Of a DNA stretch of 50,597 nucleotides, positions 25,520 through 33,268 are shown piece by piece. The notes below the pieces were generated by a model. The model made no database searches, was not told the DNA's origin, and worked only from the letters and a program-made list of their open reading frames with translations. The translations under genes were made by a program, and so were the position numbers. The stretch spans positions 1 to 50,597 of the forward strand of contig JBFXDI010000013.1 in assembly GCA_050181295.1 (NCBI GenBank). Reading direction: 5' to 3'. Each line of letters begins with the position of its first letter. Positions within the stretch are counted from its first letter, which is position 1. Source of the DNA: JBFXDI01 sp050181295. GTDB lineage: Bacteria > Pseudomonadota > Alphaproteobacteria > Rhizobiales > Aestuariivirgaceae.

Positions 25520-26389
25520 ATGGATGTCCTCACCTACGGCATCATTTCGGGCTCCATCATCCTCCTCGGATCGCTCGGATTCTCGCTGACGCTCAAGACC
25601 GAGCGCTTCCTAAACATCGCCCACGGACAGATGCTTCTGTTCGGGGCCTATGCCGCCCTCTTCCTCAACCAGCGCGGCCTCGACATGGTGACCGCGGCAG
25701 CGGTCGCGACCGTCGCTTCCGGGCTTCTGGGAGTGCTCATCCACCGGGTGCTCTACGAGCCGGTCCGCTCGCGCGGAATCCTCGTCCTGCTGTTCACCTC
25801 GGTCGGCGTCGCCTACGTCCTCAACGGGCTGATCGGCGCCTTCGCGGGCAAGCGCATGCAGGCCTACGACCTTCCGGCCGTCCGTGCGCTGACGATCGGC
25901 GATCGTCCGATCATGACGATTTACGAGCTGCTCATCGTCCTGATCGCAGTTGCCGCGGCGATCGGTATCCACCTGTTCCTGACGCGGACCTGGACCGGCA
26001 AGTCGATCCGCGCGGTATCCGACAACTACGACCTGGCCCGGGTCAGGGGCTTCAATCCGCGCCGGGTGTCCGACTATGTCTGGTTCATCGCATCGGCGCT
26101 TGCGGGCCTCGCCGGCGTGTTCACCGGCATCATCGGCTCCCTTCATCTGGAGATCGGCTGGCAGCAGACGATCATCATTCTCGCCGCCACGGTTCTGGGC
26201 GGCCTAGGCAGCGTCTACGGCGTGATGCTCGCCTCGTTCGTGCTCGGCATCGGCATGGAGCTCGGCATCACCGTGCTGCCCTCGAGCTACCGGATGGCGA
26301 TCGCCTTCCTGATTATCATTCTTGTGCTGTTCCTCCGGCCGCAGGGGCTCGAGAGCCTGTGGTCGCGGCACAGGGAACGGATCGCCTGA
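25520..26389 (+). CDS. LIV-type (HAAT) ABC importer permease, LivH-like
   Basis: 289 residues with about eight hydrophobic segments. It starts like LivH (YGIISGSIILLGSLGFSLTL), has RFLNIAHGQMLLFGAY typical of the family and the ATPase-contact loop SIRAVSDNYDLARVRGFNPRRV, and ends in LFLRPQGL. LIV/HAAT importers take branched amino acids, amides, urea or aromatic compounds; in a catabolic island an amide, aromatic or heterocyclic substrate is more likely. ATG at 25520 fits the family; an in-frame ATG at 25460 would add a basic leader. First of five importer genes. Confidence 0.9.
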   Translation: MDVLTYGIISGSIILLGSLGFSLTLKTERFLNIAHGQMLLFGAYAALFLNQRGLDMVTAAAVATVASGLLGVLIHRVLYEPVRSRGILVLLFTSVGVAYVLNGLIGAFAGKRMQAYDLPAVRALTIGDRPIMTIYELLIVLIAVAAAIGIHLFLTRTWTGKSIRAVSDNYDLARVRGFNPRRVSDYVWFIASALAGLAGVFTGIIGSLHLEIGWQQTIIILAATVLGGLGSVYGVMLASFVLGIGMELGITVLPSSYRMAIAFLIIILVLFLRPQGLESLWSRHRERIA

Positions 26390-26399
26390 GGAGATCGGG

Positions 26400-27347
26400 A
26401 TGGAAGGCCTTCTCCTGTTCCTCGCTGGCCTCCTGAGCCTCGGTGCGATCTACGGGATCGTCTGCCTCGCGCTCAACCTGGAAGCTGGCGTCGACGGGCT
26501 CTGGGATCTGGGGATTGTCTCCTTCTTCGGCATCGGCGCCTACACCTATGTGCTCCTGACCGCCGCACACGGCGAGAGCTATCACGAGCACGTTCTCGCG
26601 TTCGGAATGCCGATGTGGGTGGGCGTCATCGGCGCTGCGCTGGCGGGCGCCGCCGTCGCCTGGCTCATCGGGCTACCGTCCCTGCGCCTGCGGCGGGAAT
26701 ACTTCCTCATCACCACGCTCGCCTTCGCGGAGGTCATCCGCCAGATCTATACGAACGAGACCTGGCTCACGAACGGGGTCAAGGGGATCTACGGCCTCGA
26801 GCAGCCGCTGAAGTCCCTCGTCGACCCGACGACCCATGTCTATGTGCTCGCGGTGCTCCTGCTCCTCCTGGCGCTCCTCGCCTTCTGGATCGTGCAGCGC
26901 CTGACTGCCGCTCCGTTCGGCCGCGCGCTCAAGGCGCTGAGGGAGAACGAGCCCCTCGCCATGACGGCGGGCCTCAAGCCGTTCAGCTACCACATCCGCG
27001 CCTTCCTGGTGGCGGGGGCGCTGTCGGGCGCCGCCGGCGCCTTCTACGTCTGGTACAACACGCTCATCGTGCCGGGGCAGTTCGGCGCTGAAGTCACATT
27101 CTTCGTGTGGACCGCGGTGATCATCGGCGGGCTCGGGCGGAACCTCGGCGCCCTCCTCGGCGGCTTCATCCTCATCCTCCTCTACGACCTCCTGCGGTTC
27201 ATCCAGGTGTCGAGCGACCTCGCGATCGTGCTGACCTCGCTCCGCACGGCGCTCATCGGGCTCGCCCTCGTCCTCATCCTGCGCCTGCGCCCGCAGGGCC
27301 TCTTCCCGGAGCGGCCGCAGACCGTTCCGGTCCGTCGGGACACCTGA
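26400..27347 (+). CDS. LIV-type ABC importer permease, LivM-like
   Basis: 315 residues, membrane protein of the LivM family: GVDGLWDLGIVSFFGIGAYTY, LRLRREYFLITTLAFAEVI, the ATPase-contact loop FGRALKALRENEPLAMTAG, and RLRPQGLFPER at the end. It pairs with the LivH-like permease. GGAGAT lies eight bases before the ATG, and the gene begins ten bases after the previous stop. Confidence 0.9.
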   Translation: MEGLLLFLAGLLSLGAIYGIVCLALNLEAGVDGLWDLGIVSFFGIGAYTYVLLTAAHGESYHEHVLAFGMPMWVGVIGAALAGAAVAWLIGLPSLRLRREYFLITTLAFAEVIRQIYTNETWLTNGVKGIYGLEQPLKSLVDPTTHVYVLAVLLLLLALLAFWIVQRLTAAPFGRALKALRENEPLAMTAGLKPFSYHIRAFLVAGALSGAAGAFYVWYNTLIVPGQFGAEVTFFVWTAVIIGGLGRNLGALLGGFILILLYDLLRFIQVSSDLAIVLTSLRTALIGLALVLILRLRPQGLFPERPQTVPVRRDT

Positions 27348-27359
27348 GGGCGGCGCGCC

Positions 27360-28151
27360 ATGCTGCAAGCCCGCAACGTTCACATGCAGTTCGGCGGCGT
27401 CAGGGCCGTCTCGGACGTCTCAATCGAGGTCGGGAAGGGCGAGATCGTAGGCCTCATCGGCACCAACGGCGCCGGCAAGACGACGCTCTTCAACATCGTG
27501 AGCGGCTTCCTGAGGCCCAGCCGCGGAAGTGTTCTCCTGGACGGGAAGGACGTCACGGGCTGGCCGCCTCATAGCATCTCGAAGCTCGGCGTGCTGCGCA
27601 CCTTCCAGACGCCCGTAGGCTTTCCCCGCATGACGGTGATGGAGAACATGCTCGTATTCGACCCCGGCGCCGATACCCGCGTCGGCCACGCCTTGTTCAA
27701 TCCTCGCTCCGGCTCCATCGACAGGCAGACCGCCGAGCGCGCTCGCGGCATTGCCGCCGATCTTGGCTTCCGGGACAAGCTCGACGTCTGGGCGCAGGAT
27801 CTCAGCGCTCCGGAACTCAAGCTCCTGGAGTTCGCGCGCGCCCTGATGGCCGGATCGCGGCTGCTCCTGCTCGACGAGCCCGCGGCCGGCGTGAACCCCG
27901 CGCTGCTCGATCAGCTCGTGAGCCTCATTCGTGGCCTCAACGCCAGGGGCACGACGCTCGTCATCGTCGATCACAATCTCGGATTTATCTCGAAGATCTG
28001 CGACCGCGTGTACGCGATGGCCGACGGAAGCGTCATCGCTTCCGGGACATCGAAGCAGGTGCTGGAGAATCCGGCAGTCATCGATTGCTACATCGGCAAG
28101 GCGCCGGCACGGACCAAGCCGGCCGGCGCGCTCGCCATGGGGAGTGCCTGA
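27360..28151 (+). CDS. LIV-type ABC importer ATPase, LivG-like
   Basis: 263 residues. Walker A is GTNGAGKTT (about 34-42), the LivG-type Q-loop is RTFQTPVGFPRMTVMENM, and Walker B is LLLLDEPAAGV. The ABC signature reads DLSAPELKLLEFARAL where LSYGQQRLLEIARAL is usual: the invariant glycine is replaced. A real change here could lower ATP turnover or need the partner LivF to supply the intact signature. The gene starts 12 bases after the permease. Confidence 0.88.
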   Translation: MLQARNVHMQFGGVRAVSDVSIEVGKGEIVGLIGTNGAGKTTLFNIVSGFLRPSRGSVLLDGKDVTGWPPHSISKLGVLRTFQTPVGFPRMTVMENMLVFDPGADTRVGHALFNPRSGSIDRQTAERARGIAADLGFRDKLDVWAQDLSAPELKLLEFARALMAGSRLLLLDEPAAGVNPALLDQLVSLIRGLNARGTTLVIVDHNLGFISKICDRVYAMADGSVIASGTSKQVLENPAVIDCYIGKAPARTKPAGALAMGSA

Positions 28152-28177
28152 GGGAGCAGTCAAAGGGAGACGTTCGC

Positions 28178-29410
28178 ATGCGTGCAATCAACCGTATGTT
28201 TTGCCTGGCCTCGATGCTGGCAATGATGGCGGCGGCCCACCCGGCCGCTGCCGAGGATGTGAACCTCGGATTCATGGTGGGCTACACCGGTGACATGGGG
28301 CCGTGGGCCCCGGCGCTCGACAACGCGGCGAAGCTCGCCGTCGAGGAGATCAACGCCGCGGGTGGCGTTCTGGGCAACCCCATCAAGCTCTGGTCCGAGG
28401 ATAACGAGAGCACGGTCGAGGGAGGCGTGAGGGGCGCCCGCAAGCTCGTCAGCGTCAACAAGGTGAACGCGATCATAGGGCCCGAGTCGGATGTCATCAT
28501 GGCGCTCAAGGAGTTCGCGAAGGACAACGGCATTCCGATCATCTCGACCTCGGCCGGCACTTCGGCGCTCGACAGGATCGGTGGAGCCGGACGCTTCCTC
28601 TACCGCACCAACGCCTCCGACTCCTTCATCGGCGTGGCCGCCGCCAAGCTCATGCTCGAAGCGCTCGGCCACAAGGAGGTTGCGATTCTGGTGGAGAACG
28701 TCGAGGGCACGCAGAGCACCGCCGACGCCTTCATCAGGAACTACGAGAAGTTCGGCGGAAAGATATCGAAGAAGATCGTCCTGAGCCCGGGGCAGGCGAC
28801 CTATCACAGCGAGCTTGCCGACTTGGCGGGCACCAAGCCCAAGATCGTCGTTCTGGCGGCCGGGCAGATCACCGGTGTCAACGTCGTCAAGCAGGCCTAC
28901 CAGCGCGGCTACGAGTGGGACTGGTACGCCACCGTCGAGCTTCAGAACCCTGACTTCGTGGCCTCGGCCGGCGCGGAGGTCGTCAAAGGCACGGTGAGTG
29001 CCGTGCCGGGCCAGCGCGACGACGACCCGAGCTGGCTCCGATTCTCGGAGCGCTACAAGGCGAAGTACGGCGAGGCGCCGCAGACCGGCTTTTACCAGGC
29101 CGAGACCTACGACGCGATCGTCCTCACAGCGCTCGCCATGGAGGCTGCGAAGTCCACCGCCGGCAAGGACATCGACCAGCATCTGACGGCGGTCGCGGCG
29201 GCGCCGGGCGAGAAGGTCTCGACCTTCGAGGAAGGCGTGAAGCTCCTCCGGGAGGGCAAGGATATCGACTACAGCGGCGCCTCGGGAACGGTCGACTTCA
29301 ACGAGTTCGGCAACGTCGGCGTGCCGGCGATCCGGCTCGTGAAAGTGAACGACAAGGGCGAGTGGGAGACCGTGCAGGTCGTCGACTCGCGCGACTTCCC
29401 GGCGAACTGA
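28178..29410 (+). CDS. LIV-type ABC importer periplasmic binding protein, LivK-like
   Basis: 410 residues with a Sec signal peptide (about residues 1-25, ending PAAAED). The mature protein begins VNLGFMVGYTGDMGPWAPAL, as in Peripla_BP_6 receptors, with AAKLAVEEINAAGGVLGNPI and IGPESDV following. It sets the importer's specificity; related receptors bind amides, urea, aromatic acids or amino acids. AAAGGGAGA precedes the ATG. A strong hairpin follows the stop (29419-29460), which could stabilise the receptor message relative to the last gene. Confidence 0.9.
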   Translation: MRAINRMFCLASMLAMMAAAHPAAAEDVNLGFMVGYTGDMGPWAPALDNAAKLAVEEINAAGGVLGNPIKLWSEDNESTVEGGVRGARKLVSVNKVNAIIGPESDVIMALKEFAKDNGIPIISTSAGTSALDRIGGAGRFLYRTNASDSFIGVAAAKLMLEALGHKEVAILVENVEGTQSTADAFIRNYEKFGGKISKKIVLSPGQATYHSELADLAGTKPKIVVLAAGQITGVNVVKQAYQRGYEWDWYATVELQNPDFVASAGAEVVKGTVSAVPGQRDDDPSWLRFSERYKAKYGEAPQTGFYQAETYDAIVLTALAMEAAKSTAGKDIDQHLTAVAAAPGEKVSTFEEGVKLLREGKDIDYSGASGTVDFNEFGNVGVPAIRLVKVNDKGEWETVQVVDSRDFPAN

Positions 29411-29418
29411 CCAGGCCC

Positions 29419-29460
29419 CGGACCCCGCGCAAGGCGTGGGCTTGCCCTGCGCGGGGTCCG
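29419..29460. other. Perfect 13-bp hairpin between the binding-protein and LivF-like genes
   Basis: CGGACCCCGCGCA (29419-29431) and TGCGCGGGGTCCG (29448-29460), a perfect inverted repeat with a 16-base loop, beginning nine bases after the receptor stop. No T run follows, so it is not a standard terminator; a message-stabilising or attenuating hairpin is more likely. Confidence 0.65.
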
Positions 29461-29486
29461 ATGATCCAGAACCGTTCAGGATGATC

Positions 29487-30206
29487 ATGGAATCGCCTCC
29501 GGCATTGCGCATATCGAATCTCTCCGCCGGATACGGAAAGCTTTCCGTGCTGCACGGTGTCAGCCTCTCGGTGGCCAAGGGGTCCATGACCGCGCTGCTC
29601 GGCCCGAACGGGGCGGGAAAGACAACGCTTGCGAAGAGCATCGTCCGGCTCGTCACGGTGTTCGGCGGTGAGGTCTGGTACGGAGACAAGTCCCTCAACG
29701 GGCGCGAGCCGCAGGACGTCGTTGGCCTGGGAATCGGGTTCGTTCCGCAGACGTCCGCCGTATTCGCTTCGCTGAGCGTGCACGAGAACCTCGAGATAAG
29801 CTGCGGGGCCATGTCGAAAGCCGAGCAGGGTTGGCGCATCGCCGAGGCCTACGACCGGTTTCCGCGCCTGTCGCAACGAACCCGGCAGCGCGCCAGCACG
29901 CTCAGCGGCGGCGAGCGGCAGATGCTGGCCATCGGCTCCGCCCTGCTCGCGCGCCCTTCCTTCCTGATCCTCGACGAGCCGACCACCGGCCTGTCGCCTC
30001 AGCTCACCGACGAGGTCGTGGAGGGACTGGGCGACCTCCGCCGTGGAGGCACGACGCTGCTCTGGATCGTGGAGCAGAACCCTCAGCAGGCGCTCGCGCT
30101 CGCCGACTGGGCCGTGGTCATGGAGGCCGGCGCCGTTCGCCATCAGCAGCGGGCTGCGGACCTCCTCAATGCGCCCAACTTCCGGCAGCTCTTTCTTGGC
30201 GTGTGA
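29487..30206 (+). CDS. LIV-type ABC importer ATPase, LivF-like
   Basis: 239 residues. Walker A GPNGAGKTT, Q-loop FVPQTSAVFASLSVHENLE, intact signature LSGGERQMLAIGSAL and Walker B LILDEPTTGLSP give a complete LivF-type ATPase, in contrast to the LivG partner. I prefer ATG at 29487, since CAGG is six bases upstream; the ATG at 29481 is close behind. Last gene of the importer; it ends four bases before the convergent oxidoreductase. Confidence 0.9.
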   Translation: MESPPALRISNLSAGYGKLSVLHGVSLSVAKGSMTALLGPNGAGKTTLAKSIVRLVTVFGGEVWYGDKSLNGREPQDVVGLGIGFVPQTSAVFASLSVHENLEISCGAMSKAEQGWRIAEAYDRFPRLSQRTRQRASTLSGGERQMLAIGSALLARPSFLILDEPTTGLSPQLTDEVVEGLGDLRRGGTTLLWIVEQNPQQALALADWAVVMEAGAVRHQQRAADLLNAPNFRQLFLGV

Positions 30207-30210
30207 GCCC

Positions 30211-31407
30211 TCAGCGGTCGCGCCAGAACCGGCAGTAGGCATGGAATGCGAGGTCCCGCCAGGACTTCCGCCAGCAGCGCAGCCCATCCTTGCCCTCGTG
30301 CGCCAGGCAGATGTTGCACGAGACGCAGTCCACGACGCCGCGGCGGCCGCTCTCGAACTGTCGCGGCAGATCCGGCTCGCGAAGCAGCGGCCGCGCCATG
30401 GCGATGAAGTCCGCATCGCCCGAGCCGATCACCTCCGCCATTGTCTCGGTGGTGCGAAGCCCCCCGACCAGAATGACGGGAATGTCGATCTCGGACTTCA
30501 CGGCGCGAGCGAAGGGGCGGTAGTAGGCCTCGGGGCCCGGTCGGGCGAAGATTCGGTGGGGGACGCAGTCGGCGAGGGCCCGCCGGAAGGTCAGGGCCAC
30601 ATAGGGCCGGATGTTCTCGAGATAGGTGTTCATGAGTCCGTAGGTCGTCTCCACGCCGTCGAGTCCTTGGAAGCGCAGGAGGCGGATCCTGTCCAGGCTC
30701 TCGCGCACCTCGAGCCCGCCCTTGACCGCGTCGGCTATTCCGATCCGGGCGGTCACGGGGGTCGATTCTCCGACCGCCCGGCGCACGGCCTGGAACACCT
30801 CGAGCAGAAAGCGCCCGCGCCGCTCGGCGCTGCCGCCCCAGCGGTCGGTTCTGAGATTCGAGAGCGGCGAGTTGAACTGCGCCAGCAGATATCCGTTTCC
30901 CGAGTGGATATGAATGCCGTCGAAGCCGGCTCTCATCGCGCGCCCGGCGGCCGCGCCGAAGGCTTCTATGGCATCCTCTATGTCCGCCTCGCCCATCGCC
31001 CGCGGCCGGCGCGCGAACATCGCGTTCGCAACCACGGAAGGCGCCAGCGGCTCGAACCCCGGCATCACGGACTGGCTTCCGGCGTGCGAGAGTTCGGCGA
31101 AGATAGCGCCACCCGCCTCGTGCACCTCGCGCGTCACGCGCTCGAGCGCGGGGATGCACCTGTCGTCGTGGAGCCCGAGCTGCCGCGCCGCGTATTGTCC
31201 GCGCGGCTCCACGAAGATGTGGCCCGTGATGATGAGTCCGGCCCCGCCCCGGGCAAGGTCCCCGTAGAGCCGCGCATGGCCGGCATTCGCCTCGCCGGAA
31301 TCGTCGGCCATGGACTCTCCCATGGCCGCCCGCACCAGCCTGTTGCGGAGCGTGAGCTCGTTCAGGCGCCCGGTCTCGAGGAACGGCGGGCGATCCGTCG
31401 CTGTCAT
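30211..31407 (-). CDS. Old-yellow-enzyme-like NADH:flavin oxidoreductase
   Basis: 398 residues with the FMN TIM-barrel pattern of the OYE family: NRLVRAAMGES near the start, AELSHAGSQS, the FDGIHIHSGNGYLLAQFNSP block with the active-site HxGNGYL, RTDRWGGSAERRGRFLLEV, and phosphate-binding GGLRTTETM and DFIAMARPLLREPDL. The C-terminus DCVSCNICL has cysteines like those of the [4Fe-4S]-bearing 2,4-dienoyl-CoA reductase group, though the second flavin domain is absent. Such enzymes reduce activated C=C bonds, so ring or enoyl reduction in the island is plausible. ATG at 31407 matches the family; divergent from the BKACE gene. Confidence 0.85.
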   Translation of the reverse strand: MTATDRPPFLETGRLNELTLRNRLVRAAMGESMADDSGEANAGHARLYGDLARGGAGLIITGHIFVEPRGQYAARQLGLHDDRCIPALERVTREVHEAGGAIFAELSHAGSQSVMPGFEPLAPSVVANAMFARRPRAMGEADIEDAIEAFGAAAGRAMRAGFDGIHIHSGNGYLLAQFNSPLSNLRTDRWGGSAERRGRFLLEVFQAVRRAVGESTPVTARIGIADAVKGGLEVRESLDRIRLLRFQGLDGVETTYGLMNTYLENIRPYVALTFRRALADCVPHRIFARPGPEAYYRPFARAVKSEIDIPVILVGGLRTTETMAEVIGSGDADFIAMARPLLREPDLPRQFESGRRGVVDCVSCNICLAHEGKDGLRCWRKSWRDLAFHAYCRFWRDR

Positions 31408-31437
31408 GGGACGTACATGGGTTTCTGGTAGCCGACG

Positions 31438-31466
31438 TTTCAATCTGATCATATTCTATTTCAATG
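31438..31466. promoter_or_regulatory. Divergent promoter with two TTTCAAT words
   Basis: The 87-base gap between the OYE-like gene (minus) and the BKACE gene (plus) is AT-rich and holds TTTCAAT at 31438-31444 and TTTCAATG at 31459-31466, the latter preceded by ATTCTA as in the BMP importer promoter. Candidate site for the island regulator. Confidence 0.4.
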
Positions 31467-31494
31467 GTACTGCAATAGACAGAGGCCTGTTCCC

Positions 31495-32358
31495 ATGTTG
31501 GCACGCGACGTCCTCATCATGGTGGCGCCGAACGGCGCCCGCCGCTCTAAGGCGGACCATGCCGGGCTGCCGCTCACGCCCTTCGAGCTCGCCGGCACGG
31601 CGCGCGCCTGCATGGACGCAGGTGCTGCCGCCATCCACCTGCATGTGCGGGACGGGACCGGCGCCCATTCCCTCGACGCCGGGCTCTACCGCGAGGCGGT
31701 CGCCGCGGTGCGCGAGGCCACGGGCGAGGGGTTCGTGATTCAGATCACGACGGAGGCGGTCGGGCGCTTCACCCCACGCGATCAGGCAGCCTGCATACGC
31801 GCGGTGGATCCCGAGGCGGTATCGATCGCGCTGAGGGAAATCGTGCCGGACCGCGCCGCCGAGGCGGACGCTGCGGAGCTCTTCGCATGGATGGAGGAAA
31901 CGGGGGTTGCGCCACAGATCATCCTCTATGAGCCCGCGGAAGTGGGCGCCCTGCTTGAGCTCACGGAGCGACGAATCGTGTCGGCGCACAGCTCTTCGCT
32001 GCTCTTCGTGCTGGGCCGCTACACCGCTGGCCAGCAGTCCACTCCCGCTGATCTCGATCCGTTCGTTGCAGCACTCCATGGGCGGACGATACCCTGGTCG
32101 GTATGCGCCTTCGGCCGCTCCGAGGCGGCCTGCGCGCTCCGTGCCGCAAGCCTCGGGGGCCATATCCGGGTCGGCTTCGAGAACAATCTCCACTTGCCGG
32201 ACGGGACGACCGCGCGCTCGAATGCGGAGCTCGTGGCCGCCACGGTGCGAGAGCTCGAAGGAGCCGGGTTCAGGCCCATGCAAGCGGGCGCGGCGCGTCG
32301 GGTTCTCAGATGTCGAGTACCAGGCGGGGACCGAGGGCGCGCGAGCAGCAGATCGTGA
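31495..32358 (+). CDS. Beta-keto acid cleavage enzyme (BKACE/Kce family)
   Basis: 287 residues, a TIM-barrel zinc enzyme of the DUF849/BKACE family. Metal ligands are H48 and H50 (AIHLHVRDG) and E229 (RVGFENNL), matching the H-x-H and glutamate of 3-keto-5-aminohexanoate cleavage enzyme. The family transfers acetyl-CoA onto beta-keto acids, giving acetoacetate and a new acyl-CoA, or similar. The usual C-terminus (ARRIL-like) is reached near residue 271 (ARRVLR), after which about 16 unrelated residues are added by reading on into the end of the convergent reductase gene. In the island it would process the ring-opened chain. Confidence 0.85.
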   Translation: MLARDVLIMVAPNGARRSKADHAGLPLTPFELAGTARACMDAGAAAIHLHVRDGTGAHSLDAGLYREAVAAVREATGEGFVIQITTEAVGRFTPRDQAACIRAVDPEAVSIALREIVPDRAAEADAAELFAWMEETGVAPQIILYEPAEVGALLELTERRIVSAHSSSLLFVLGRYTAGQQSTPADLDPFVAALHGRTIPWSVCAFGRSEAACALRAASLGGHIRVGFENNLHLPDGTTARSNAELVAATVRELEGAGFRPMQAGAARRVLRCRVPGGDRGRASSRS

Positions 32359-33262
32359 TGTCTCCGGCCTTCCGCTCCGCCTCGCTCAGGATCGAGTCGC
32401 GGTGATCAACCTCGCCCTCGAGCGACCGCACGATGCAGGTGCCGCACACGCCTTCGCAGCAGTTGTGGTCGACCTCGATTCCCGCGCCGAGCAGAGCATC
32501 GAGGATCGACTGCCCCGCCGCGACCTCGACCGACACTCCGCGCCGGGCGAGCGACACGGTGAACGCGCCGTCGCCATCCCTCGGGCCCGTGTCGATACCG
32601 GAGAAGTACTCGAAGTGAACCGTATCCGCCGGCCAGTGCGCCGACCGGCTCCTGACCGCCTCCATGAGCCCAGCCGGACCGCAGCAATAGACGTGCCGGC
32701 CTCCCGGCTCCGCCAGGAGGCGGGCGAGGTCGAACTGACGCTCGCGCAAGCCGCCGTCGTGGTGGAGCCTTACATGTTCCACGAGGGGCGTGGCACAGAG
32801 CACTTTCAGGAACGCGGTCTCCTCGCGCGAGCGCGTGAGATAGACGAGCTCGAAGGGTGAGCCTGCAGCGGCGAGCGCGCGGGCCATGCACAGGATCGGG
32901 GTTATGCCGATGCCGCCGGCGACGAGAAGGCTCGAGTGCGCTCCGGGCGCCAGCGGAAAGTTATTGAAGGGCCCGGCGATCGTGAGCACGTGGCCCGGCG
33001 GCACGGCCTCATGCATCTCGCGCGAGCCGCCGCGGCCTTCGCCCTCTCTCAGGACCGCAATCACGTAGCGGTGCGTCTCGGAGGGGTCGTTGCAGAGCGA
33101 GTAGTGCCGCTCCGTTCCCGACGGCAGCCGCACCACCACATGCGCGCCGGCCGCGAAGGCCGGCAGCGGCGCGCCCTCCGCAGGTACGAGCTCGAAGAGC
33201 CGGATACGGGCCGCAATGTCGGCGACCCGCGCGACGCGGACGGCATGCCTCGGCGGCGCCAT
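32306..33262 (-). CDS. Rieske oxygenase reductase (phthalate dioxygenase reductase type)
   Basis: 318 residues with domains in the order FMN/FAD barrel (RHYSLCN near 52-58), NAD domain (AGGIGITP about 115-122, YCCGPAGLM about 192-200) and C-terminal plant-type [2Fe-2S] (C268, C273, C276 in NCCEGVCGTC, and C305 in ICCSRA). This is the layout of VanB and phthalate dioxygenase reductase. It hands NADH electrons to the Rieske oxygenase encoded seven bases upstream in the same operon. Its 3' end overlaps the convergent BKACE gene by 53 bases. Confidence 0.92.
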   Translation of the reverse strand: MAPPRHAVRVARVADIAARIRLFELVPAEGAPLPAFAAGAHVVVRLPSGTERHYSLCNDPSETHRYVIAVLREGEGRGGSREMHEAVPPGHVLTIAGPFNNFPLAPGAHSSLLVAGGIGITPILCMARALAAAGSPFELVYLTRSREETAFLKVLCATPLVEHVRLHHDGGLRERQFDLARLLAEPGGRHVYCCGPAGLMEAVRSRSAHWPADTVHFEYFSGIDTGPRDGDGAFTVSLARRGVSVEVAAGQSILDALLGAGIEVDHNCCEGVCGTCIVRSLEGEVDHRDSILSEAERKAGDITICCSRALGPRLVLDI

Positions 33263-33268
33263 CGGCGA

